The notes below the pieces were generated by a model that had not been told where the DNA came from, ran no database searches, and saw only the letters and a list, made by a program, of their open reading frames with translations. The position numbers were made by a program, and so were the translations under genes. Source: Paraspadella gotoi (lineage: Eukaryota > Chaetognatha). From it: a stretch of DNA of 64,000 nt. Shown here piece after piece: positions 1 to 10,660 of the stretch. The DNA is taken from assembly GCA_051294375.1 (NCBI GenBank), contig CM119265.1, forward strand, positions 3,223,640-3,287,639, in the 5' to 3' direction. The first letter of the stretch is position 1, and every line of letters starts with the position of its first letter.

Positions 1-845
1 TGTTTCTGTAAATCGGACACGAGTTTTCCCGATTTGCTCGTAAATCTCGGTTATTCTCATTTTTTTATTATTTAAAGTAGAGGAAATGAACAAAACAAAA
101 CAAAGAATTGAAAAATAAAAACGAAAACTAAACAAAACAAAAAATTAAAACAAAAAACACGCGGGAAATTTTTCCCGCCATTTGATCTCGGAAAAAAGTT
201 CCGGTATTTTTCTTCGCCCCGAAGCTGAAACTTTTTTTTCATCTTCACATTGAAAAAGAGAAATTCATCGATTCACTCAATCACCGAAGTCACCGACCGT
301 GACGTCCGAGTGAAAATTCACTCCGTTAAAAAAATGAGAAAAAAGTGAAGATCATAAATTCCATCGCGCGAATCGAAAGAAAAAAACAAAAGAGGCGAAT
401 TTGGATGCGGGTATCGACGCCTTGAGGTCATCGCTTTTCTTTCTTTTATCGCCTGATTTTCAATAAGAAACATTTTCTTAAAAAAGTATTACGCCATCTG
501 GTGACTTGAGTATTGCACGCTTCTGGCAGATGAAAGCGAATCAATAGAACGTCCATTGGCCGTGGTCATCGAGCGATACATGCGGGTTGTCATATCCATC
601 GCTAGAAAAAAAAAAGGTGATGCCATATGTTCACCCGTGATTTCATTCATTCACGTTTTCACTTATAAATAACAATATATTATTTGCATATATTCAAAAG
701 TCAACGTCAACATTGTCCTTCCACGCGAAAACGAAAAGAGTCACGTGCCCTTAATCCCGAAGAGACGCGAGTTCGATCCCCGCAGGAGAACAATTTTGAT
801 CTCATTTTGAAATGAAATGAAATTTTGACAAACATTGTCCCCAAA
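1..845. other. AT-rich stretch without a recognisable gene
   Basis: No open frame with protein-like composition is visible on either strand. The stretch holds the E2F-like inverted site at 161-179 and a TTCGATC segment near 769-783 that resembles a tRNA T arm but lacks a partner acceptor stem. It ends in an assembly gap. Confidence 0.6.
161..179. promoter_or_regulatory. Inverted pair of E2F-like sites
   Basis: GCGGGAAA faces TTTCCCGCC across a few A/T bases. Both halves fit the E2F/DP consensus TTTSSCGC, one in each orientation. Such paired sites occur in promoters of cell-cycle genes. No start site or coding exon is visible next to it, so the role is inferred from the motif alone. Confidence 0.35.
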
Positions 846-1034
846 NNNNNNNNNNNNNNNNNNNNNNNNNNNNNNNNNNNNNNNNNNNNNNNNNNNNNNN
901 NNNNNNNNNNNNNNNNNNNNNNNNNNNNNNNNNNNNNNNNNNNNNNNNNNNNNNNNNNNNNNNNNNNNNNNNNNNNNNNNNNNNNNNNNNNNNNNNNNNN
1001 NNNNNNNNNNNNNNNNNNNNNNNNNNNNNNNNNN
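846..1034. other. Assembly gap (189 N)
   Basis: A run of N. The right flank is a GTT-rich tract (about 1055-1085), so a simple repeat may have caused the gap. Confidence 0.99.
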
Positions 1035-1303
1035 CTTGAAAGTTTACTATTCAATTTTTGTTGTTGTTGTTGTTTTTGTTGTTGATCTCTGCCGAAAAAT
1101 TAAAATCAACGCTTCTCAAACGACGGGCACATATTTCCCTCGGGGTCTAAAGTATTATCCCTTTTTCATATTTTCATTGCAAGCAACTTTCACAAAGAGG
1201 CTCCACCATCTGCTGGTTCTATTGCACCATACAATTCGGCGGATTCCTCCACGCGTGGAAACGAAAAAAGGGTGAAAGACAACAACAGCTAAATGACGGG
1301 CGT

Positions 1304-1856
1304 NNNNNNNNNNNNNNNNNNNNNNNNNNNNNNNNNNNNNNNNNNNNNNNNNNNNNNNNNNNNNNNNNNNNNNNNNNNNNNNNNNNNNNNNNNNNNNNNN
1401 NNNNNNNNNNNNNNNNNNNNNNNNNNNNNNNNNNNNNNNNNNNNNNNNNNNNNNNNNNNNNNNNNNNNNNNNNNNNNNNNNNNNNNNNNNNNNNNNNNNN
1501 NNNNNNNNNNNNNNNNNNNNNNNNNNNNNNNNNNNNNNNNNNNNNNNNNNNNNNNNNNNNNNNNNNNNNNNNNNNNNNNNNNNNNNNNNNNNNNNNNNNN
1601 NNNNNNNNNNNNNNNNNNNNNNNNNNNNNNNNNNNNNNNNNNNNNNNNNNNNNNNNNNNNNNNNNNNNNNNNNNNNNNNNNNNNNNNNNNNNNNNNNNNN
1701 NNNNNNNNNNNNNNNNNNNNNNNNNNNNNNNNNNNNNNNNNNNNNNNNNNNNNNNNNNNNNNNNNNNNNNNNNNNNNNNNNNNNNNNNNNNNNNNNNNNN
1801 NNNNNNNNNNNNNNNNNNNNNNNNNNNNNNNNNNNNNNNNNNNNNNNNNNNNNNNN
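1304..1856. other. Assembly gap (553 N)
   Basis: A run of N with no recognisable feature on either flank. Apparent reading frames across it are not supported. Confidence 0.99.
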
Positions 1857-2607
1857 AGGCAGGAATGCAAAATGCTTATGTCTACTTGGATCGATTTTTA
1901 AATGATGAATGGATTAAAACTTAATGAGGAAATGACTAAATCCGAAAGCCTTTTGGCGACTGCAGTTGCGTAGCACCATATCCCAACTCCATAGTTGCAC
2001 ACGATATCCTAGCACCTTAATCTGGCATCATAGGGATTCACGGGAAATCGTTTAAATTTAAAGTTTTATTTGGTTTCCGGATTTATTTGTTTTTTGGGGG
2101 AAGAAATAACTAAATGTCTCAACTGCATAATAATTCATGGTTTAAAAAAAAATGTCATGTAACAGACGTCTGTTTACTAACTGACTTTTACTGATGGCCC
2201 AAAAGATTCTTATGCTAAATTTTCTGATCAGCTTTTTTCCTCCCACTGGTTTTTAATCACACTTCACCCCCTCCCTTCTCTTCTCTAATCTCCCGCCTTT
2301 TCCTCTCTTTTTTCTTTTCTTTTTCCTTCTCTCTCTCTCTCTCCCTTTCTTCCCTCCTTCCACCGAACTGTCGCCTCCGGTTATAACGAACAAAACGCTA
2401 ATCCGCTCGATCGTAATCCGCGTATAAGATCCAGACGTTTTTATTCCTTTATTTTTTAAAAATGAAAAATGAAAAATGAAACTTTAAAAAAACTATAAAA
2501 TGGGCGAAAAAAACCGGAAGACATAAAAATTTGCGTCGTGAAAATGATTCCTCATTTTTATTTACGGTTTTTAATTTTTTTATGGAGGAAAGAAAACTGC
2601 GGGAGAA

Positions 2608-2638
<31 letters not shown>

Positions 2639-3080
2639 AATGACGACGACTTAAGATGACAACAACAACGACTTCTTAGATGAAAACGGTCGAGAGTGCG
2701 TGTCGCCCGAAATCCAGAAAATCCCAACTTCCACGTCTTTTGTTTTCTTTTTCCTTCGCCATCTGTCGTCAATTTTTATTTTTTTTTCAAAAAGTAAAAA
2801 CTTCGGAAGCGAGAAAACAAAAGGACAGTCGAGGATCGAGGATATTTTTAGGGCGGAAATTCCGGCGACGCCGTCAAATACTATTCTATCGGCGGCGGCG
2901 GCGGCGGCGGCGGCGGCGCTTTTGTGAAAGGGGGGAGGAGGGTCTTGTTTTTGGCGGGAAGGAGTGAGGTTTGGGTGAAAGGAGTTGAAGGGGCGTGAAG
3001 AGAAACGTGAGGAGAGCGAAAACAGAAGAGTTTAATGTTAATATTGTGGTATAATCCTTTCTCTTCGTTCTGTAATAATT
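1857..3080. other. Gene-poor stretch with CT-rich and triplet repeats
   Basis: It holds a pyrimidine-rich tract (about 2,265-2,360), a GCC/GAC triplet cluster (about 2,608-2,670) and a GGC run (2,890-2,920). The triplet clusters give poly-Ala or poly-Arg when translated, with no protein-like sequence around them. Confidence 0.6.
2890..2920. repeat. (GGC)n trinucleotide microsatellite
   Basis: About ten GGC units in a row. Translation gives poly-Ala or poly-Arg according to frame. Both overlapping short frames look like by-products of the repeat. Confidence 0.9.
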
Positions 3081-3242
3081 ATTAGAAAAGTTTGAAATGA
3101 ATTTTCAACAACGATTTTATTTTTAATAAAAAACGGACATGTTTCGGGTAATGCTGATGAAGGCTTGTAGTTGAGCCGAAACATGTCCGTTTTTTATTAA
3201 AAATAAAATCGTTGTTGAAAATTCATTTCAAACTTTTCTAAT
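3081..3242. repeat. Perfect 67-bp foldback enclosing a hammerhead-like core
   Basis: Positions 3,081-3,147 and 3,176-3,242 are exact reverse complements, separated by 28 bp. The spacer and the start of the right arm read CTGATGA (3,154-3,160), a 4-bp stem GGCT/AGCC (3,162-3,165 with 3,174-3,177), then GAAA (3,178-3,181). This is the order of a hammerhead ribozyme core. A related core at 42,747 shares the downstream AT-rich sequence, so the right side is one member of a dispersed family. The left arm looks like a truncated inverted copy of it, an arrangement known for Penelope-like elements. No reverse transcriptase of that class was seen nearby. Confidence 0.75.
3154..3187 (+). ncRNA. Hammerhead-ribozyme-like core, copy 1
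   Basis: The conserved CUGAUGA and GAAA boxes flank a 4-bp stem II. One extra A lies between CUGAUGA and the stem. Stem III could form from the arms of the foldback (ACATGT on both sides), with the cleavage site somewhere in 3,141-3,148. Hammerhead motifs are established in Penelope-like retroelements. Self-cleavage of this copy is not shown by the sequence. Confidence 0.45.
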
Positions 3243-4838
3243 TTTAATACTTTAATATTTACTATTTTTTGGGTTATGTTATGATTACGTATTATTGAAC
3301 CTGAAACTTTTTGCTAAATAACCTTAGGATACTTCATGTCTAGCTTAATGTCGTACATCGTAGTATTGTCTTATTGCCACTCTGTATTCATGAAGCTTAA
3401 ACTTAAAATCGTCATCCAACGCCGACGACAGCGTCAAATATCGGAAACCTGCATCCAAAACCTCCAAAAATAAGCCCAACCCTAAATTTTCACCAAATGA
3501 AAATCACAAGACTTCCGTTTTTTCACGCGCGCGAATTCGAAAAGTCGGTCGAGTGAAAACAAAAAGATTTTTTGTTGCGTGAAACGTGAGGATTAGAGGC
3601 AGAGGTCAATTAAAATTTCACGGTGAAGAAAAGAAGAAAGAAAAGAAAAGAAAAGAAAGGGAAAGTAAAGAGAAGAAAAGAATGTAAAAAGAGAAAAGAT
3701 AAGAAAGAAGACAGAGAGAAAAGAAAAGAAAATAAAGCAAAAAGAAAGGGAAAGAAAAGAAAGTAAAAAGAAAGGGAAAGTAAAGAGAAATAAAGAAAAA
3801 ACTTTTTTTTTTCTTCAAAAAGAAGTTCGACTTTTATTTTGGTGAATGGATTCACAATTCACAGTAAGTGACGTCCTCCGGCCGGGGGGGGGGAAAGGAA
3901 GACAAGGAAAGAGTGAGGGAAGGGACAATCAGCACTTAGCATTAACCTGACTCTTTTAATGAAGCTTTTCAATGATTATTTGGAAAGAAGAACAAGAAAC
4001 AGAAATTTCAAGATGTTGAGACGCATTAAATTTCTTTTCACGTGATCGCGTTCCAAGGTGATCACGTGACTACTCAAGAATGAAATGTAAACCTCTCATG
4101 ACACATAACCTGTCCGCCAAGTACTATTATTAGTATTATATAAATTAGTATTAACCGTATAGATCAAAGGAGTTATATATTAAAGAAGTTATTTAGATTT
4201 TTGCTCATGTCATATTATAATCGTATTTTCCAGTAAAAAATGACAATGAACTGTGTCTGTAAAACATATAGTTGGTAATACATTACATTTAAGTATTGAA
4301 ATCAAAATGGCTTAGTATTGGGCGAGTTATTTCTATCTTAAGTTGAGATAAGTTGGACGTAGAGACAGACTAACCGACTATTGCCGTTACAATTCATACT
4401 CCAATAAACTGAAGAACATATTGAAAAAAATCCAAGAAAAAAACATTTTTGGAGAAGAGAGAGCACGAGCACGCACGCAGCGAGAACGTCGAGGACAGAC
4501 GAGAGAGAACGAGAGGAGCAGAGACGAGACGAGACGACGAGATAGAGAAGCACAGAGGAGAGAGAAGAGAGAGATTTTTGACAAAGAAAAGCGTGAAATA
4601 ACTGGGCAGATGTGAAATTGTGAAAGCGAATCCTGGGTTTTGACTTGAATCATTTTCGGTCACGGATTTTCAGTCTCCTGATTCTTTTTCTTCATAAAAG
4701 AAAAGAAAAAAAACTCAAGCACAAAAAAGAAAAAAAGAAAAAAGAAAAAAACTTTAAAAATAACAGAAAAAGAAAAAAAAATTAGGTTGAAACTCGGAAC
4801 CACCGGCCGAAAATGTCCTAGATATGATGGGACACAAG
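3243..4838. other. AT-rich stretch with a purine-rich tract and an E-box palindrome
   Basis: 3,625-3,800 is an AAAGA-type purine tract whose translations (poly-Phe/Leu or Lys/Arg) are not genes. 4,038-4,069 is an E-box palindrome. 4,455-4,580 is GA-rich. No coding region was recognised. Confidence 0.55.
4038..4069. promoter_or_regulatory. Inverted pair of TCACGTGATC E-boxes
   Basis: TCACGTGATC (4,038-4,047) and its exact reverse complement (4,060-4,069) are separated by 12 bp. Each contains a CACGTG E-box flanked as in bHLH-zip (MITF/TFEB-like) sites. The same GATCACGTGATC palindrome occurs near 23,954 and its duplicate near 30,401. Function is inferred from the motif only. Confidence 0.3.
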
Positions 4839-4857
4839 AGTGAGAGAGAGAGAGAGA

Positions 4858-4914
<57 letters not shown>

Positions 4915-4930
4915 AGAGAAGAGAAGAGAG
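4839..4930. repeat. (GA)n microsatellite
   Basis: Nearly pure GA dinucleotides followed by a GAGAA-rich tail. The minus-strand Ser-Leu frame is a by-product. Confidence 0.95.
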
Positions 4931-5419
4931 AAGTCGTTAAAGACAACCCCCATGGAAAAAACCCACCATGATTGTCGCCGAAACTTTCTTGAAAATTTAT
5001 AGCATTTTTGCGTCGCTATGGAAACGGCATGGAAAAAGACAACAACGGAAGTGGAGAGATTTTGACGCATGTCTTGGCGAGAGGTGCCTTTGAGTCGTCG
5101 ACGCCTTTGGAGACTTCAACGCGACCTCCAACCGCACGTCAAGTTCGCCTTGTGTCACATTTCGGTCGTCACGCCCACTTCACTTTTTCACACTCACCCT
5201 TTGTCACTGTCATCACCATTTATTCTCTTTGTCAGTAATGTGATAAAACTTCTTTCATAATCGACAGTGAAGTCGAGAAAGTTGACCAAGTTTGGATGGA
5301 TCATTTGCGAAGGTTCTCAATTTGGGATGTCTTGGCGTGAAGCGATGAAAGGCTTTCACGTCTTAACTGTTGTGAAATAATATTAATCATTGATTATATT
5401 AATAATATTTTATTAATTA
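4931..5419. other. Unassigned stretch with a short plus-strand ORF
   Basis: A 76-codon frame (5,008-5,238) begins at the TCGCTATGGAAACG segment. It has a mixed, not obviously repetitive composition, but no recognisable domain and no clear splice or polyadenylation signals. It is not called as a gene. Confidence 0.3.
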
Positions 5420-5468
<49 letters not shown>

Positions 5469-5522
5469 GTTATTATTATTATTATATTATTATATTATTA
5501 TATTATATTATTATATTATATG
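5420..5522. repeat. (ATT)n trinucleotide microsatellite
   Basis: Long run of ATT/TTA units grading into ATATT units. Confidence 0.95.
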
Positions 5523-5624
5523 TACCAATTTCATAATCTATTACTGGCAGGATAATGATTTCGTAAAAAAATAATTTCATAAAAAATAAATGAAAATATA
5601 AAACAAACAAAACAAAATATAAAA

Positions 5625-5646
5625 NNNNNNNNNNNNNNNNNNNNNN
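5625..5646. other. Assembly gap (22 N)
   Basis: Short N run inside an AAATATAAA-rich tract. The right flank holds a (CCGA)n-like run at about 5,690-5,722. Confidence 0.99.
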
Positions 5647-5858
5647 AAATATAAAACGAAGAAAGTCGCGTCTTCGATAAAACGTACGGACCGACCGACA
5701 TAAAGACCGACCGACCGACATTTCACTTTTTCCTCGGATCAAAAGGGTTAAAAATTCCAGGGGAAAAATGACCTTTTTCTTTTTTTCCCTTCGATTATTT
5801 TTTGACCTAAATTCTATAAGAAAATAAATTGGTTCTGCTTTAATCCCTTTCTCTCTCT

Positions 5859-6092
5859 NNNNNNNNNNNNNNNNNNNNNNNNNNNNNNNNNNNNNNNNNN
5901 NNNNNNNNNNNNNNNNNNNNNNNNNNNNNNNNNNNNNNNNNNNNNNNNNNNNNNNNNNNNNNNNNNNNNNNNNNNNNNNNNNNNNNNNNNNNNNNNNNNN
6001 NNNNNNNNNNNNNNNNNNNNNNNNNNNNNNNNNNNNNNNNNNNNNNNNNNNNNNNNNNNNNNNNNNNNNNNNNNNNNNNNNNNNNNNNNNNN
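5859..6092. other. Assembly gap (234 N) in a CT repeat
   Basis: The left flank ends in CTCTCTCT and the right flank starts with ATCACACT, so the missing sequence is probably a dinucleotide microsatellite. Confidence 0.97.
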
Positions 6093-6249
6093 ATCACACT
6101 ATCACACAATCACAAAGGTCAAAAACGCCATCCTCGGAATTTAATTCAATTTTGGGTCCCAAATTTCAACTCATGCAGTCAACAAATCAAAATAGACTTA
6201 ACCTCAACTTTTGAAGAAAATTTCCATTTTCATTTTAGCATCCATCTAT

Positions 6250-6321
6250 TTAGGCAGCGAAGTCATTAATGGCATCGCTTTTATCGTCGATGGCATTGTC
6301 ATTGACGGCATCGCTTAGTCA
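6250..6321 (-). pseudogene. Tail of an acidic Asp/Asn repeat, cut by a gap
   Basis: On the minus strand 6,250-6,317 reads as 21 codons ending in TAA, rich in Asp, Asn and Ala, with a repeated pattern SDAxND / NAIDDK / SDAIND. A TGA sits at the gap edge, so the frame does not visibly continue upstream. The 620-N gap next to it probably hides the rest of the array. It may be the 3' end of a coding repeat or a non-coding minisatellite. It resembles in style the acidic repeat at 29,630-30,055. Confidence 0.3.
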
Positions 6322-6941
6322 NNNNNNNNNNNNNNNNNNNNNNNNNNNNNNNNNNNNNNNNNNNNNNNNNNNNNNNNNNNNNNNNNNNNNNNNNNNNNNN
6401 NNNNNNNNNNNNNNNNNNNNNNNNNNNNNNNNNNNNNNNNNNNNNNNNNNNNNNNNNNNNNNNNNNNNNNNNNNNNNNNNNNNNNNNNNNNNNNNNNNNN
6501 NNNNNNNNNNNNNNNNNNNNNNNNNNNNNNNNNNNNNNNNNNNNNNNNNNNNNNNNNNNNNNNNNNNNNNNNNNNNNNNNNNNNNNNNNNNNNNNNNNNN
6601 NNNNNNNNNNNNNNNNNNNNNNNNNNNNNNNNNNNNNNNNNNNNNNNNNNNNNNNNNNNNNNNNNNNNNNNNNNNNNNNNNNNNNNNNNNNNNNNNNNNN
6701 NNNNNNNNNNNNNNNNNNNNNNNNNNNNNNNNNNNNNNNNNNNNNNNNNNNNNNNNNNNNNNNNNNNNNNNNNNNNNNNNNNNNNNNNNNNNNNNNNNNN
6801 NNNNNNNNNNNNNNNNNNNNNNNNNNNNNNNNNNNNNNNNNNNNNNNNNNNNNNNNNNNNNNNNNNNNNNNNNNNNNNNNNNNNNNNNNNNNNNNNNNNN
6901 NNNNNNNNNNNNNNNNNNNNNNNNNNNNNNNNNNNNNNNNN
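6322..6941. other. Assembly gap (620 N)
   Basis: The left flank is a minisatellite with GGCATCGCT units, so the gap is probably a collapsed tandem repeat. Confidence 0.97.
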
Positions 6942-7450
6942 AGTCTTCCTAAGAAACTGACCACGTTAATCTATGCATCAGTCGTAATATAACTTAAGCC
7001 ATCTAATACTGAATTTTTTAATATCAAATCAAACCTTTTTCCGGTTTTTTAAGAAAAGAAAGAAGCCAAATGATTTCATCTAAAAGTTACCAGGACATCT
7101 CAGACTGACTCATCAAATAAGCGTCAGTAAACAAAAACAACCACGACGTCGAGACGAAACGGTTGCCAACCGAAAAAACAAACTGTTTTCGCCATCCCCC
7201 TTATACACTACCCTTTCTTTCTTTCTTCCACGAGTTTGACTGATTGACTGACTGACCGATCGAAATATCGCGCTGACGATCGCGAATCCAAAATCGAACC
7301 ATCTTGTTTAAACTGTTTTTTCTTTCTTTGTTATTTTGTTTTGTTTTTCTCGTAAACAGAAACGGTTTCCCGTCTTGAGACGGCGAGGTGACGGGGCGAG
7401 GTTTTATTTTTTTCTCTTCTGGTCAAAATGTAAATGAGGGGTTTTCTTTC
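6942..7450. other. Unassigned AT-rich stretch
   Basis: No protein-like frame and no RNA gene seen. It includes a short TGACTGAC-rich segment (about 7,238-7,260). Confidence 0.55.
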
Positions 7451-7470
7451 CTTTTTCTTTCCTTTTTTTC

Positions 7471-7562
<92 letters not shown>

Positions 7563-7570
7563 TTTTTCTT
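7451..7570. repeat. (TTTC)n tetranucleotide microsatellite
   Basis: About 25 TTTC units. The FLSF reading frames over it are by-products. Confidence 0.95.
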
Positions 7571-7689
7571 AGTTTATCGGTCCCATAGCATAAGTTTTTT
7601 TTTAATTGGAAATTCAGCCTGAATATTTAGCATCGAAATTAAAGGCAATCAGTATTACATTTTCTAATAAAAGACAATCATAATTCTAC

Positions 7690-7695
7690 TTTATT
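7690..7695 (-). terminator. Polyadenylation signal of the cysteine-rich gene
   Basis: AATAAA on the minus strand, 16 bp downstream of the stop at 7,711. No better signal lies between. Confidence 0.5.
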
Positions 7696-7710
7696 AATAA
7701 CGCAATAAAT

Positions 7711-8078
7711 TCAACCCTTTCCCGCCAAAACCGCAACGACGACGCCGAAGACGACGACGACGACGAACCCAACGTCCACTCGACAAATCGTCGCCCCGCA
7801 AAATTTGCCGAGATTCTCGCATTGTCTTTCGCAATCGTGAACGCATTTCCCAAAATCTATCTGCCTCTCTGCGAAGTAAGTGACCATTGATGGATGGATC
7901 CTGCAGAATCGATCTTCATCGATGCCAAACCTGTTTTGCAACATCCACCGTCGAGTTTGACGCCGTTGATCTCATGGGGATGTTCTTTGCAGAAGGAGTT
8001 GGTGTGACACGTGTCCCATTCCTCGGCGCGGGTGATTTCGGACGCAAATATTACGACGAACAGAAGGCTCAACTTCAT
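7711..8078 (-). CDS. Small secreted cysteine-rich protein, two exons (predicted)
   Basis: Exon 1 is 8,078-7,931: it starts MKLSLLFVVIFA, a typical signal peptide, with a likely cleavage after TRA at about residue 18. A 62-bp intron (7,930-7,869) begins GTTTGG and ends TTACTTCGCAG. Exon 2 is 7,868-7,711. Joining them in phase 1 gives about 101 residues. The part after the signal peptide has nine cysteines: C24, C30, an adjacent CC at 46-47, then C58, C62, C66, C73 and C78. The last 20 residues are Val-rich and hydrophobic, encoded partly by a GTC triplet run; they could be a membrane or GPI-anchor tail, or intron/3' sequence read through. An AATAAA follows 16 bp after the stop. Both halves are cysteine-rich only in the joined frame, which supports the intron. 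The donor is weak. I do not recognise the family; it is a secreted disulfide-rich protein by appearance only. Confidence 0.6.
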
Positions 8079-9249
8079 TACCGGTTAAAATCGAAAAAAA
8101 GAATTGTTAATTTTTGTTCGAAGATTAATTCAAATTTTAATTATCTATGCAATTAAAGTAGTGTGGTGATGATAATGAAAATTCTTTTACGCCTGGGTCG
8201 ATGAGAGTGGGGAGAGAGAGAGAGGGAGAGAGAGAGAGAGAGAGAGAGAAGAGAATCGCTTAAACACACTATTATACATATTTTTTAGTTATAAATTTAT
8301 TTTTCCCAATTTCCATTGTACTTTTGTTCCTTTTAACAAAAGACATAGTAATTAAGGGATTTTCGACTTAATCCATAGAACCGGAATTAGTTCCATCCAG
8401 TCATAAAGATCATTCACTTCACTAATCAGTCTCATTCCAATTTAAAAACTAAAAAGATATTTTTTTCTACTAATTACATCTCGATCTAAGCGACGCATTG
8501 AAAAAAAAAACGTAGACAAAAGGACAAAATTAAAAATAGGAAAAAAAAATATTTAAAAAACAAAGGATTAAAAAAAATGGGATGGAATCAAAAACCAGTT
8601 TTTTATTTTGGGTCATTTTCCTTCGACGGCGAAATCAATGGAACGAAAAAGTGGAACAAAAAAGGAAATTTGGTCTCAAAGGCGAAATTCGTCTTCTCAT
8701 TTGGTTCCAGTGGTCAAATCTATGGGTTTTTAACTTGAAAGACAAGAAAAGCTTTTGTGCGGAGTCAATCGAGATGAATAATTAAGAGAGAGATGTTGGC
8801 CTTATAGCGATCATAATAACATGACGTTTACGATAATTCTAAATACTCACATTGATCTAATTATGACTGTTTTGACCTGAGTAAAAAATTCTATCTGAAC
8901 AAAAGTGCAGGGGACCTATTCTGCAAATTTCGTAAAATTTTACATTTGACATTACGTAAGTTAATAGTTATGGGCGCAAAAATATTAAAATCGGGTACCG
9001 GGATCGTTTAAAGTCAACACCTAAATAACGTAATATCCGGTAATACAATAGTATAAGTAACCGGGGAAGTCAACCTACGCGGTTTTAATACCAAATTATA
9101 ACTACACTGACGTTATCAGGGACTTGAAAACAGTATAACCTGCCTGAAAACAGCATTTAAACCGCAATGTTTCTCGTAAGTAAAAAATAAACATAATATT
9201 TCTAAGCACAATAACGAATTAACTTCAATACGCGATCCGCAATAAACGA
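8079..9249. other. AT-rich stretch, (GA)n at 8,210-8,250, no gene seen
   Basis: It holds a broken (GA)n run at about 8,210-8,250 and otherwise unassigned sequence. A 67-codon plus-strand frame (8,582-8,785) is Lys/Trp/Asn-rich without a known domain. The left part is the putative 5' side of the minus-strand cysteine-rich gene. The right end may include the LINE 3' UTR. Confidence 0.45.
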
Positions 9250-9559
9250 ATTAACTTTAAACGCACAAACCAAAATTACTAAGTGTTAACTCGCTTAATT
9301 TAGATTTAAGGGTTGTATTTGTAATAATGAGGAAAGTTGGCACAATGAAGAAGTTTGGCACGATCGATCTCCGCCAGACTGCTCGGCTCATCGCGAATGA
9401 ATCTGCTGAGGCGCCGTCTGTTTCGACTCCTTGCTTACTCCCCTTCTGTTGCACGTTCCCACAGTTTGAAATTGAAGTTCGAAACCCGCTTCCAAGTAGG
9501 TTTTCCTCGTATCTTGGGTGAGATATTGTGAAGCTTTGGTTCGGGTCGCACATGAGTAC

Positions 9560-10660
9560 TTAAGATTCGGTCACACTGTCTTGTTAACGAACCCAGCCAA
9601 TCCTGAGGACGCTTTTGTAGTTTCCCACTCTACATTATCTTCATAATTGGAAATAGGTCTTAACAAATTGACTTTGAGTACATATTAATGAATCTTTTAA
9701 AGGCGAATTCTTAAATGCATCTTAATTCGGCTTCCCACACTAGCGATCTAAGACTCGATGATTGCCACTACTTGGGATTATAAGGCAACTCTCAAGATTG
9801 TTATGTATTTTTTCTAATTTGTTACAATGGAACTTCTGACATGGGGAATATAACACGTTGATCCGATTCGAATAAGGTTCTTATCATAACGTTATATAGA
9901 TTATGTAATTAATCGTGGATGGTTTAGTTTAGTTCTTATTCTAACGTAGAACACCCAGTCTTTGAATTCGCCTTCGTCATGGTTTCATTAATGTATTCTT
10001 CCCAGAGCAGTTTTGGTCAAATCTGACCCCCAGAAAAGTACCGGATTGTACTACCCGAAACTGGGTACCAATAAAATTTATACACGACATTCTCGTTAAA
10101 AATGTCTTTGTAGTCGACTGAATACAACCAGATTCGATTTGTGTGGGCGCTAGCTTAATTCTCCCACTTTCGCACCACCTCCAGTGTCTTGGTGCAGACG
10201 TCCATCTTTATTTTCCCTCTAAAGGAATTTTCGGCAACGATCCAGGCTGCCTGGCATCACGCGAAATTGTAGCAGGTGAGATCTCTCGTGCCAGCTCAAA
10301 GAGTCATCTGTATGGATATTGAAGAGAATCCGGACTAATTATGCACCTGTGGAGTACCAGTGGTTAATGTTAAAGGGACTCAGCACTGCTTTTTTCCCAT
10401 CAAGACTTAATCGACTATCTTTCCCAAGAAATTACATTATGATCCGTAAGATTTGAGGGTCTTGAAATCTTTTTGGAAGCAGCCTTGTATCACCCTCAAA
10501 CCGATCCACCACAGGTGGCAAAGCCAGTTCAACTCCAAGAACAGCCCCAGCACGCAACTTTTTTCTTTAAATGCCTGATATGTAGTTTTCAAGTAGACGA
10601 AATAAGTGATCTTGTGGACTACGGTTTTTTTTATAAGCGCTCTGGTATTATTTCTCATGC
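9560..10660 (-). pseudogene. LINE ORF2, reverse transcriptase core and C-terminal part
   Basis: The stretch 10,600-10,500 contains CVLGLFLELN followed by LWWIGLR, aligned with motif A (FLD...AFD.VWH.GL); the catalytic Asp is replaced by Glu. LFNIHTDD at 10,326-10,303 matches the LFNIYT.D block that precedes the catalytic YADD box; the box itself was not found intact. TFLGVRFDQN at about 10,043-10,014 matches the conserved YLG...D block behind the polymerase. The remaining frame to 9,257 is unassigned C-terminal sequence. Confidence 0.75.

Noticed and set aside
766-785. tRNA T-arm-like segment (GAGTTCGATCCCC)
   Set aside because: The stem has a mismatch, no A box is seen upstream and no acceptor stem pairs with the 3' side, so it is not called as a tRNA gene.
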